Shown here piece after piece: positions 23,056-36,187 of a DNA stretch of 64,000 nt (position 1 is its first letter; every line of letters begins with the position of its first letter). Source of the DNA: Cokeromyces recurvatus (taxonomy: Eukaryota > Mucoromycota > Mucoromycetes > Mucorales > Mucoraceae). The DNA is taken from contig NW_026251417.1 in assembly GCF_025118155.1 (NCBI RefSeq), positions 248,001-312,000 of the forward strand, written 5' to 3'. The notes under the pieces were generated by a model that was not told where the DNA came from, made no database searches, and saw only the letters and a program-made list of their open reading frames with translations. Both the position numbers and the translations under genes were made by a program.

Positions 23056-23422
23056 CGAAAGAAAGAAAAAAAAAAGAAAGATACATAAAAAATGAGGGGG
23101 TTTTTTTTTTTCTTTTATTATGTAGCATTTTCTTTATAAATATTTGTATATTAATGAAAGGGAAAAAATAAATAAATAAAATAACCAATAATTACACGTT
23201 TAATATAAGAAGACTTTCATTATTTTTTTTTTTTTTTTTTTTTAAAAAAAACATGATGGATATATTTTAAAATAAATAGTGGCAAAAGATGTATAAATGA
23301 TAAATATGAAAACAATATTCATTTGAATAAAAAATGTTGTTAAATTAATTATTCAAATATAAATGATATCTATGCCATTTATATCTTTTTGCTTTGTTTC
23401 TTTTCTTTTTTTTTAATTAAAT
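23056..23422. other. SEC61A 3' flank and HFM1 upstream region
   Basis: AATAAA-like sequence near 23168-23180, a T run at about 23222-23243 and no coding exon. The HFM1 promoter presumably lies in the last 150 bp. Confidence 0.5.
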
Positions 23423-26236
23423 ATGCCTACATCTTTGTTCAAAGATAGAATGGAAAACGATAAAAAGAAGATAAAAGAAGTACAAGAGAATGATGAATAT
23501 GAAGATATTGAAGAATGGTTAGCACAAGAAGAGATCTCACTTGATCAACTTACTGCACCTTTTTATAATAATTTAAAGGTAACCTACAATCTAGTGGTAT
23601 GTTTATCATGTTTTATACTGATGTTTATTGAAACCAAAAAAAAAAAAAAAAGGGGGAATCATGTTCAGTCAATAGAAACCACAATATAGGTATCTACTTG
23701 TAATATAATGGGTTCAGTTACCTTATAAAATAGTAACTTGCTTTTTAGATTCAATCCAAAAAGATGCTTTCTTGTTGGAAAACAATGATGAATTAAGGTC
23801 TATTAGTGAAATTCGTAAGTATAAAATTGATGTATTTATAGTTAGTTAGTTGGTTGGTTGGTTGACATCTAGTTTATATAAGCATCACCGTTTAATTCTA
23901 TATTCAAGTTTGCATTCTTTAACAAGATTCAATCTATATGCTTAAATGATGTAAACATATAAAAAAAAACAATAATAGATAAATAGTAAATATTATTTCT
24001 GTAGGCATACTATGAAAATAATAATCTAGTTATTTCAGGTAATAAGGATATCACTTTGTATATGTATATCAAGAATATCGACACTTTTCTCTATATTATT
24101 AAATAGCTCCTACTGGGTCTGGGAAAACTGTCATCATGGAATTAGCTATCATTCGAGCACTTTTACATAGTGGATCTGATTCAAAAATCATTTATATGGC
24201 ACCTACAAAAAGCTTATGTAGTGAAAGAGTAAAAGATTGGCAGACTAAATTTAAGCCTTTCAATATTGACTGTAATATATATATATATATACATAAAATA
24301 AAAGCAAAACCAAAGGCAAAGGCAGAGGGTGGAAAGAAAAAAAAGGTGACTAACATGCTTGTATTAGGTAAAGAATTTACAGGTGATACTCATAATAATA
24401 CAATCTCAACTATCAGAAAGACTACCATTATGTAAGTAATAAAATAGAGTAAATTTAATGAAAGATAACACTGTTTAGTGTAACCACACCTGAAAAATGG
24501 GATTCAATGACAAGACACTGGATTGATCATCGTCAATTAATGCGACTTATTAATTTGTTTCTAGTAACTATAATATATCTAAATGCGCACATGATATATA
24601 CATAATAGCATTATTCATATCCCCCTTTTATTTATTTATTAGATTGATGAGGTTCATATACTTAATGAAAAACGTGGTGCATGCTTAGAAGCTTGTGTAA
24701 GCAGAATGAAGGTAAGTGAGAATACATATACATGTACATGTACATAAATATATATTTATAAATATATACTTATAACTTCCCCCCCCTTCCCCTTTAACTA
24801 TTGTTATACATTTATCTTGGTAGACAATGGATAATAATCGTTTACGTTTTATCGCTGTATCTGCCACTGTGCCTAACTTAAATGATATTGCTACTTGGCT
24901 GGATGCAAAACGTTTGTATAGGAACAAATATAATCTTTCTTTTGTCTAAATAAATAAATAGCTATTTGCTTCTCTGAAGATTACAGGCCTATACGTCTTG
25001 ATCGATTTGTTTATGCATATTCTCAACATGAAGAAAATATGTTTTTATTTGATAGAAGACTTGATTGGAAGTAAGTTAATTAAATATCACTAAAAAAGAA
25101 AAAAAAACAATGCATAATAAACAAGAGCATATTAGACTTCTAGATATGATACAGAAACATAGTAATAACAAGCCAGTGTTAATCGTAAAGTATTTTATTG
25201 TCATGATCATTCTAAACTAAATAAATCTGATGAAAAAGCATGTATTTTCTAGTTTTGTTCAACTCGTAAATCTGCAGAGCAATCCTGTAATACTATACTT
25301 AAAATGATGGATAAAAAAGGCATTCACAGTTTAAGGTAGAATAATCACAAAAGTGTAAAAAATATATATAAATATATACATATAAAATAAGAATTAAAAA
25401 ATAAAATAAAATTAGAAATACTAGAGAACGATCCAATCTTACCTTCAAGAACAAAATTTTACCTAAATTAGTTGAAAAAGGAATTGCTTTTCATCATGGT
25501 ATGTACTTATATATAAGTAATTTTTAATTTATTATTGCTTATAGCTTTTTTTTAAATATGTATACATATATATCTATATGTATCCACATATACACATACA
25601 TAGCCGGACTCGATCTAAGTGATCGCTCTCAAATTGAGACTTTATTTTCTAACAGATATATAAGAGTTATTGGTATTTAAGCTATCTATCTATATATGTA
25701 TAATTTATTATAAAACAAGGTTTAACCTAAAAGGATACTAGCTACTACTTCAACATTGGCTGTTGGAGTAAACTTACCTACTCACTTGGTTATTGTTAAA
25801 TCGACTCAAGGTTTTTATTTTCATAACGCATTTATACATATATAAATATATATATATACTTATATTCCTTCACAGGATATCAAAATGGTGGTCTAACTGA
25901 ATACTCTGATATCGATCTTCTCCAAATGATAGGTCGTGCGGGACGACCTGGATTAGATACTTCAGGCTGTGTGGTTATTTTAACAACTCTTCAAATGGAA
26001 CAACGATATAAATCACTTGTATCTGGAACAACAAATTTAGAAAGCAGGTATATAATGTATTTTTGCTTCTTTTTAAAAAAAGGGTATTAACAACAAAAAA
26101 AAAACAAGACTGCATGAAAACTTGATAGAACATTTAATGTCAGAGATATGCTTGGGTACTCTATTTGACGAAAAATCGGCTTTAAAATGGTAATGCATAT
26201 ACAAATATAGATGTATATCATTGAATTTAATGCTTT

Positions 26237-26276
<40 letters not shown>

Positions 26277-29200
26277 TTCAATTTACTTTCCTTTATGTAA
26301 GAGTAACAAAAAACCCAATACATTACAAGTTAAGTTCAGGTTCGATATCAACTAATCATATTTTGCAAGGTAATTTGATTTTTTTTTTTTTTAGTTGTAG
26401 GTTTTTATATGTTAACTTATATTTACTGTCAAATAGAAATATGTGTAAAAGACTTGAAGCTACTTAAAGAGAATAATCTAATTCAAGCATATTCAAATGA
26501 TCATACATTTAAGCCTACACGTAATATATGATTCAAAAAAAAAAAAAAAAAAAAAAAAAGTTTATTATTATTAAACAGTTATATATTCAATTGTATTTTT
26601 TTTTCTTTTTTTGTATAATAGCATATGGTCTAGCTATGGATAAATTTTATATAAAGTTTCCTACTATGGTAAAACTGCTTCAAGCTGAAAACCCAAACTC
26701 TGTCAGAGATACTGTAAGATATTATATCCTAACTCTACCTAACCTTTAGTTATATTTATTATATAACAATCACTGTAATAATACTCTTATATAGCTAGAT
26801 CTTTTAAGTAAATGTTGTGAAGAATTTGATATGATTAGATTCAATCCTGGAGAAAAACAATTCTTGAACGCTTTAAAGAATCATGCTAATATTCGATTTC
26901 CATTAACTAAAATTTCAAGTACAGCAGATAAGGTTTTTATGCTTTTACAAGTAAGTTAGTTATTATAAAGTTATCCATCTATTTATATATATATATATAT
27001 ATAAACTATATACTCTAGTGTGTTTTTGGCGATATTTCGCTTTATAATAATGGTAGTGGCTTATTAGCTATAGAAGCATCCACTGTAATGAACCATCTTA
27101 GCCGTGTCACGAAATGTAAGTATATACATATGCTAATATATAGTAGAGCTATAGACTTGATGACTTTTTTTTTGTAGGCTTAATCGACTGTAGTGTTCAA
27201 GAAAAAAACCCTATCAAATTAAAGTATGCTCTTGAATTATATCAAAATATACAGGCTAAGCTCTGGACAACTTCACCTTATGTTGCTCGTCAAATTGATG
27301 GTATTGGATCTCAACTTGTTAAGACTCTAGCACAGGCCAATTTAATCAGTTTTGACCAACTGCGTCAATGTGATCCAGGACGACTTGAAATGGTAACCTA
27401 AAGTTAATATTAGGACTTACTTATTGAAGCTGCTTCTTTGTTAATAGATATTACATCGCAATCCTCCATTTGGAACAAAGGTAGAGTGTCAATGTTATTT
27501 TATATATATATATATAAGATATTAATTATTATTGTAGATAAAGAAGCAAATTGATGCTATACCCATTTTTATATTAGATGTAGAGCAGGTATAATTGAAA
27601 GTATGCATTTACATAACTATTTTTCTTTTAAATAATACTTTATTATAAGGAATCAAACCGAGATGTTAACAAACAAAATGGAAACGATATGATAACACTA
27701 AATATAAGAATAGGAATAGAAAATGAGCATGCAAATACTGGAAAGCATGGAAAAAAGCATCATGTACTATTCTGGCTTGATACATCAGAAAAAGAATTAA
27801 TAGATTTCCGTCGAATTCAGTAAGTAATATTTAGAAGAATGCAAAGTTAGTTGTGAGGAGGTTTTTTTTTTTTTCCTCTAATATATAAGTTTAATCAGAA
27901 TATCTAAGCTATTACAAAAAAGACAGTTATTCAATATAAAAATTGAATTAAAATCTCCAATTACAAATATCAATTGTCATTTACAAAGTGAAGATTATGG
28001 TATGAAAGAAAAAAAAAAGAGTATATATTTCATCATTCTTTCCTTTTTATTTATTGCTTATAAATATGAATATAGTGGGGATTGATGTTCAAAAGGAACT
28101 TACTGTAAATGTAGATCCTAGAAAGTTTATTACAGTGATGGGTCAATCTAATATGATGAATCAAAATCAAGAAAAGTTAGAAACTGTAGTAGACCTAACT
28201 AATGAGGATATTGACGGCTTTGAAGACGATGATAAGATAGATCCCAACTTATGGGATATACTGGCTGTTGCTACGTCCACCATCTCAATTCCTAATAAAT
28301 TTAACAAAAATGACTATGAATTTCCCTTTGAAGACAACCTACAGCAGACTCAAGTCTTGAAAGAACATGACATGGATAATTATTCTGAGATAAAATCACA
28401 GCAACAAAAGCCTATTATTGCACCGTAAATATAAAAAGGGGAGGAAAAAAAGTTGTCTTTTATTTTATTTTATTTTTAGGAGACTTATTTTATTATTATT
28501 ATAGTTGTAAACATAGGTGCAAAAATAAGGAAGAGTAATTGTTTTGTTTTTTATTATTTTCAAAGCAAAAATTGATATCTAACTTGATCAATATAATTTA
28601 TTGTAGTTGCGCTCATAAATGCTGTAAAAGAAACCAATCTTCTCTAAATATGAATAAGGGAAATGGATTAAAAAGAAAGGCCGCTGTTGATGAAGATGAT
28701 AGTGAGCAGTTCTCTTCAAAACTGTATCTAAAAAAACTAAAGACAGTAAACGATGAAATAAAAGATATTACCTATACAGAAACTAGTAATATACAAAATA
28801 AAAGTATGGAAATTGAACAATTCCCTGTATTTTCTACACGAGGTATGCAAGCAATATCTTTTTAATACTATTCTAATTTATTTTGAACAGATATGAATAT
28901 ATTAGGATTACATAAACCAAATGGTATAGTATAATTATTATTATTATTATTATTATCATAATTATTTTATCCATACTTTTTACTTTTTTATATAATTTGT
29001 AGAATCTAATAATATAGTACCAACTATCAAAGATGAAGATGAAGATATGTTTGTAGACTTATTTGATTTTGATAATAATGAGGTTTCGTTTGACTCCATA
29101 ATCCAATCTGCTGCATTAGAATCAAAATTGTCTAATACGACGGAGACTACAAACTCTTTAGATGCTCGTCATACTAATACTATGAATATAGAATGTACTG

Positions 29201-29436
29201 CACCCACTAGGACATGCGATCAGTTATGGGAACAAGTTGGGGAAATGACTCAGAAAGCATTTGAGAACTTTGAAAGTGACAGACAAGCTGATACATTTCA
29301 GAAGAAGGGGATTCTTGCCATTTCATATAATAATGAGTGTGCAATATCAGAAGATACAACTCAAGATAACCCAATTGAATTTAAATCAGCCTCCTTATCT
29401 GAATGGATAAAGAATAATGTAGAAATTATCCACTAA
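23423..29436 (+). CDS. HFM1: Meiotic DNA helicase HFM1/MER3
   Basis: ATP-dependent 3'-5' DNA helicase that promotes meiotic crossovers. The gene is unusually intron-rich (more than twenty short exons). Landmarks in order: an N-terminal acidic segment, [19 protein letters not shown] (Q-like motif), Walker A APTGSGKT (24108-24130), [20 protein letters not shown], the DEVH box (24642-24655), [35 protein letters not shown] and [11 protein letters not shown] (about 25930). A winged-helix part and a Sec63 domain (about 26780-27960) follow. A 30-nt exon (28505-28534) joined to 28607 creates the zinc motif [17 protein letters not shown]. The last exons (to 29436) are acidic and poorly conserved, ending [13 protein letters not shown]. 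Stops seen near 28428 and 28865 are intron read-through. Exon borders near the 5' end are uncertain; the helicase identity is not. Confidence 0.92.
26238..26273. repeat. Poly(A) tract in HFM1 intron
   Basis: Thirty-six A in the sense strand, immediately before the exon reading [14 protein letters not shown]. Confidence 0.9.
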
Positions 29437-29567
29437 CTATTTGCATATACATATTTAAATATTGACACTTTAAAAAAAAATAATGAAATAAAATAAAGCT
29501 TATCCTATTATTTATATATAAACTTCTTTTTTATTATTGAATAAAATAAAATCATGTTATGTATGTA

Positions 29568-31436
29568 TTAATCATCCCATTCTTCTTCTGCTACCTCTTC
29601 TTCTTCTGGATTCACTTTTGGTTTTATTTCTTCATCATCACTTTCGATACTCTTTGCAAAAGCAAACATACGTTCCATTTGTTCTTTCTTTCTTTGCTCT
29701 TCACTCACATATTTTTTACCCATTTCGAATTTGGCCTTTGATTGAGCTTGTGAAGGAGGAGGAGGTGCTGTCGACACTGTATCCCAGTAAGAAAAAAAAA
29801 TAAGCTATAAGAAAAAAAAAAACTCCTTGTATATAACTTACATGGTGGCATATCTTCAGGTTGTAAAGAAATACGTTCTAATTGTTTATTTTCACCCTTA
29901 AACCAATTATCAGCACTTTGAGCTGGATGTTCCAAGTCTAAAGTAGGCACAAAAATATCATCTTGAAAATACTCGGGCTATAAAAGCGCATCAGTTAGAA
30001 TAAAAAAAAATAATAAAATCTGTAGATATTATAAATATATATATTACTCTTGCACGAGACACATGCACGCCTACAGTTTCAATACTGGAAGGAGTTAACC
30101 TATAAAACTTGTCAATTTCTATCTCTTTGACGCTACATGTTCTCTTTGGTAAAAAGCGAATCCTTGTTGTAATGTCGAAGCCTCGATCTTTACTAACGGC
30201 ACTATCTCATCCTCAACATGATATGTATGTATCGTTCTATCTCCTCTACCTGCTACAAATAAAAGATGACAATCAAAATCATAATATATACTCATAACAC
30301 TAGGTGAAATATCAATCTGCTTTTTAGCGACAGGTTTTGATAAGTCAGACACGTTGAACAATAAAATTTCACGGCTGGATCCTAATCCAAATCCGACACT
30401 AATGAATTCGGTATTAGAGAGCCAAACAAGACGTGAAGGTCGAATACTACTATGTGAATTCCCTTCAGCCTTTGTTTGGCCAGTTCTAGCATCCAAAATA
30501 TACACTTTTTTTTCCTTTGATGTGGTTGCGATGTGCTGACCATCAGGACTCCAGGCGCAACTAAAAATCAAGCCTGGATGCTTGAATGTGATTTCTGATT
30601 TTTGTGTCTCAAGATTCCAAAGACGAATGGTGGGGTGGCCAAGATCATCAGAGGCAGAAAGTAAAATATTTTTAGAAGTTGGATGAAATTCAATCAATTG
30701 AACTCTATCCATAGATTCATCTATATTAAAATGATCAGTATATATACATATATATATATGTATATGTATATGTAGAATGCTTACCTCCAAAAACATATTT
30801 TGGCTCAGCAAAGTCTTCTTCAAGACCTTCTTCAGGTATTTCCCAAACTCGAATCTTATTATCATTAGAGACTGCAAAATAAAATTAGAAATATATATAG
30901 CCATCATACACTCCTTTTTTTTTCTTTACCTGTGATAAGGATGTTTTCATCGAAGGGATCAAATTTAAAATCATTTACTTCTGAATTACAGAGTACAGAG
31001 GGAATATGAATAGGTAGTCTACCGGGTTTTCTAGCGTTGATAATGCCTACACGACCTCCAGGACCTGAGATAGGTACAGCAATAAATTTTGTATTGGCCT
31101 ATTTTTATTTTATTTTATTTTATTTTTTTTTAAAAAAAACATGAAAATAATAATAGTAATAATACTATATATGCATGGTATTTATTTACCTGTATCAAAT
31201 CACATGTACCAGACTTGTTGATGCTAAGCCCTTGAAGATCTTCAAAACGTGTACTTGGGTGATAGAATTTACCGCTAATGTACTTGTAAGCTGAAGTGCT
31301 TGATGACCCAAATCGTGGCAATGAAGGCTTTTTAGATAAATCATTGTAGGTCTAATGAACAATAAACATTACTATTCTGCTAAAATACAGTTGTGAAGAA
31401 TCATATTACTTTATTGTCAGGAGTTACTGTACTCAT
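29568..31436 (-). CDS. Short coronin of the coronin-7/POD-1 type with acidic tail
   Basis: WD-repeat actin regulator. The start is the ATG at 31434-31436 (MSTVTPDNK, exon 31410-31436). Further exons read LPRFGSSSTSAYKYISG, the DUF1899-like ANTKFIAVPISGPGGRVGI, KFDPFDENILITG and SNDNKIRVWEIPEEG. Then come WD repeats (SASDDLGHPTIRLWNLET, CAWSPDGQHIATTSKEKKV) and the coronin-specific C-terminal propeller part (FYRLTPSSIETVGV, FQDDIFVPTLD, WFKGENKQLERISLQPED). The final exon (29568-29777) is charged, forms a short possible coiled coil and ends EEEVAEEEWDD. The FQDDIF ... LQPEDM wording and the acidic Trp-containing end resemble coronin-7 rather than the usual coiled-coil coronins, but there is only one propeller. 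Convergent with HFM1. Confidence 0.88.
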
Positions 31437-31727
31437 ACTTTATGTAAATTTCTATAAATAAATAAATAAAAATATAAAATAAATGAATATAAATATTTAT
31501 AAAAATAAAAAATAAGAGAGTCAATGCGCAACTTGTAACATTATTTGTACGAGAACAGTTTTAATTGGATAGTCAAGAATTGAAATGTCGTTTTCTCTGC
31601 TGTTACTGAATTGTTAAATCTCACATAAAACGCGTCACGACGGATTTGCATTTTCTTTATTTTACCATACTTCTGTCTTTTCTTTTTTTTTTTTTTTTTT
31701 TTTTTTTAATCAGCAAAATAAAAAAAA
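31437..31727. promoter_or_regulatory. Shared upstream region of coronin and gamma-tubulin
   Basis: A 291-bp gap between two divergent start codons. It includes a 25-nt T run (31683-31707) just upstream of the gamma-tubulin ATG. With so little space the two promoters must overlap or abut; no specific site is recognised. Confidence 0.4.
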
Positions 31728-31944
31728 ATGCCTCGCGAAATTATTACACTTCAGACTGGCCAATGTGGCAATCAAAGTAAACATAAAAATACATTAGTTA
31801 TAATATTTGACTAATACAACAAAAAAAAAAAGTTGGTAGTGAGTTTTGGAGACAGATTTGTACAGAACATGGAATCAGTAACGATGGTACGTTAGAAGAT
31901 TTTGCTACTGAAGGAGGAGATAGAAAAGATGTATTCTTTTATCA

Positions 31945-31984
<40 letters not shown>

Positions 31985-33385
31985 AAGCAATTCCAACATT
32001 AAAGCATTATCATATTACTTATACATTGTATTAGGCAGATGATGAACATTATATTCCCCGTGCACTTTTATTAGATCTTGAACCTAGAGTACGACTATAA
32101 TAATTTGAACAGAACACGTAATTAATTGTAATTAATAGGTTATTAACAACATTAAAGCATCACCTTACGCTAACTTATACAACCCTGAAAATATTTTTAC
32201 TTCTCAAGACGGCGGAGGAGCAGGAAATACATGGCCAAACGGTTATTCTCAAGGAGAGAAATTTGCTGAAGATATATTAGATATGGTGGACAGAGAAGCA
32301 GATAATAGCGATTCACTTGAGGTAAAATATGTGATTATTTTAAATTGATAAATGGTGTATGTTTTAATTTACATTTGATAGGGATTTATGTTACTGCATT
32401 CAATTGCTGGTGGCACTGGATCTGGTTTAGGATCATTTTTATTAGAGAAACTGAATGATCGTTATCCAAAGAAATTACTTCAAACATATTCGGTTTTCCC
32501 TAATTCTGAAGAAGTATCAGATACAGTTGTTCAGCCTTACAATAGTATGCTTGCACTTAAGCGATTGACTCATAATGCAGATAGTGTAGTGGTCTTGGAT
32601 AATACAGCATTATCTCGAATCGCAACTGATCGATTACATATTCAACAACCTACATTTGAACAAACAAATCAACTTGTGTCTACCGTCATGTCAGCAAGTA
32701 CAACAACACTTAGATATCCGGGTTATATGAATAATGATCTTGTGGGCATTGTTGCATCATTGATTCCAACACCTCGATGTCATTTCTTAACGACTGCATA
32801 CACACCATTTTCAAGTGAGCAAGTAGAAAAGGTTTGTTTATATATGTCTTAGCTATTTATATACAGACACTAACATCTTCTTTTTAGGCTACTTCTATTC
32901 GCAAAACAACAGTATTAGATGTGATGAGAAGATTATTACAACCTAAAAATAGAATGGTATCTATTGTGCCATCAAAGAGCAGTTGCTATATTTCAATACT
33001 TAATATAATTCAAGGAGAAGCAGATCCCACAGATGTTCACAAATCTTTATTACGTATTCGAGAAAGAAGACTAGCATCATTTATACCATGGGGACCGGCA
33101 AGTATTCAAGTCGCCTTATCTAAAAAATCACCTTACGTACAGACACCACATCGAGTGAGTGGATTAATGCTCGCGAATCACACGAGTGTTGCTTCATTAT
33201 TCAAACGTACATGTGATCAGTATGATAAGTTGAGGAAAAGAAATGCATTCTTGGAACAATACAGAAAATATGCCATGTTTGCAGAGGATTTGGATGAATT
33301 TGATGATTCACGAAATGTTGTTCAGGAATTGATTGATGAATATGAAGCATGTGAGACACCTGCATATATTAATTATGTAAGATAA
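31728..33385 (+). CDS. Gamma-tubulin
   Basis: Microtubule-nucleating tubulin at spindle pole bodies. Exons start at 31728 ([16 protein letters not shown]), then [71 protein letters not shown] and from about 32888 the C-terminal half. The nucleotide-binding GGTGSGLGS and the gamma-specific words [10 protein letters not shown] and YINYVR are present. The length is about 450 residues, normal for the family. Intron 2 begins directly with a 35-nt poly(A) after GT (31948-31982). Confidence 0.96.
31948..31982. repeat. Poly(A) tract in gamma-tubulin intron
   Basis: Thirty-five A starting right at the 5' splice site (GTAAAA...), in the sense strand. Confidence 0.95.
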
Positions 33386-33600
33386 GGAATAATATGTGTG
33401 TGTTTTATAGATTAATTTATTTGTCTGAATAATAGGGTATGAATAGAGACAATCAAATGGAGACGTCGTAATTTAACACATGACGGATATTTATTAGAAG
33501 TCTTTTCTCCCTAATAATTTCTTGTATTAAAAAAGGTGACAGTTCAAAAATTTTAAAGTACGACATAACTGAGAAAAGATGTAAATAAAGTAAACAATCG

Positions 33601-33641
<41 letters not shown>
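33601..33641. repeat. Poly(A) tract, 41 nt, upstream of BUD32
   Basis: Forty-one A ending 29 bp before the BUD32 start codon and about 215 bp after the gamma-tubulin stop. Confidence 0.95.
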
Positions 33642-33645
<4 letters not shown>

Positions 33646-33670
33646 TATTTTGTTAAAAACTCTTAATAAT

Positions 33671-34667
<997 letters not shown>

Positions 34668-34767
34668 AAGAATAAAGATAGTATAGATACATTTATATAT
34701 ATACATATGTGTGTGTGTAAAGAAAAAAAAATGTATAAAAGAGTTTATTGATATATGTTACAGTTAT

Positions 34768-35911
34768 CTATGATTGTTTTGATTTTTCTGTCAAGTTATT
34801 TTGATAATCATGTAATCTAAGTAAATTACGTTCCAACATGGCTACTGTAACTTTACCTACTGAAGGCACGAAGATAGACGCCTTTGTCTTGACGTCTTCT
34901 TCAAAGTTTGCAAAAGACGAAAAGTTGATAGCAACTACACCGTCTTTTAATAAGGAAGTTGATAATTTGTAATTAGGAGTAGGAACACCAGTAATGACGA
35001 CGTCACATTTAGGTATCACTTGTTCAGGTGTGAATTCAGTGTCTTCTACTTTATGAGCAGAGAGTTTAATACCTGAACCACGAGTAAAGAGCTGAACACC
35101 ACTAATGTCAATTGAATAAACTTTAGCACCATCATTAGAAAGCATAGCGGCCAAGGGACGACCTACGATTTCACTACGATTGATGACAGCAATCGTACGA
35201 CCATAAAGACGATTACCATAAGGGATAACTGGATTATAAACGCCGATATATTCAAGGATCTATTATGATATAAAATAAGACTAAAAAAATATGCGCATTG
35301 ATTGAAATATGCAGGTTTTTACACTTTTACCTTGACGCAAGCAAGAGGAGTGCAAGGAATAATACATTTCATCGTCTCCTTTTCATCCATATAACGAATA
35401 TTATGATACACATTATGAACAAATTTATGACATAAGCCTTCCACATCCTTAAGCTCACTAACACAGCTTTGAAGATATAAATCCTGATTATGCGAAATAA
35501 GTTTTCATGCATGTCTATTTCGTCTTATACTTCATTTACCTGTTTTCCTCCGAATACAGGATAATAAACCATGATACCATTTACTAATCTATCTTCATTG
35601 GCCTCTGTAATCTTTTCTTCCAGATCCATTTTATCTACAGTACGAAGTTCAAAATCAACACCTGTTTCTGCACAGGTCTTTGATGTCCATTCAGCATATT
35701 TCATAGCAGCAGGATCTTTATTAGCAAGAAATCCAACTAGTTTGGGTCGAATATTACGTGTCTTTATATCTTCTTTAATTTGATTTCTATCGACGTATAA
35801 TGTCAACAATTATGCATTATTTGTAATATGAAAGAAGAAGAAGAAAGAAAGAACTTACCTAAAAGAAGCAGATACTCTAGAAGCAAGAATAGTTTTACAA
35901 GATGTTGACAT
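34768..35911 (-). CDS. MTD1: NAD-dependent methylenetetrahydrofolate dehydrogenase
   Basis: Cytosolic oxidation of 5,10-methylene-THF in one-carbon metabolism, NAD-specific and monofunctional as in yeast Mtd1. Exons: about 35859-35911 (MSTSCKTILASRVSASF), about 35541-35802, about 35330-35485 and 34768-35260. Landmarks: YAEWTSKTCAETGVDFELR, GIMVYYPVFGGKQD, IPCTPLACVKILEYIGVY, the Rossmann part INRSEIVGRPLAAMLSNDGA and VVITGVPTPNYK. The C-terminal SVGKVTVAMLERNLLRL is also characteristic. About 320 residues, complete. Convergent with BUD32 (100 bp between stops). Confidence 0.95.
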
Positions 35912-36187
35912 GGTATACAATGTTATTTTATTTTCTTAAAGAGAAAAGAAAAAAAAAGAAAAAAGAGAGGAAAAGAAAAAAGATGATGTTTTAAATATCT
36001 GGGGCAATTAGAGATTTTCATAATAGATTAAAAAAGAAAAAGAAAAAAAAAGCAGTCTACGAAAGATTTTCTATTAAAAAAAAAAAAAAAAAATCTGAGA
36101 CAAGATAATCTTTTACTTTATTGAAAAAGTATTAATTAGTAGCAGTGTTGTCATTTGTGAGGCGTTCATTAAATCAATTCATTCTTC
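35912..36187. other. MTD1 upstream region
   Basis: A-rich, with several AAAAGAAAAA runs. No exon seen. The thioesterase pseudogene ends at 36188 on the same strand. Confidence 0.45.

Noticed and set aside
28650..29436. Separate gene downstream of HFM1
   Set aside because: The zinc motif spans the gap through exon 28505-28534 and 28607, and the phases fit one continuous HFM1 frame.
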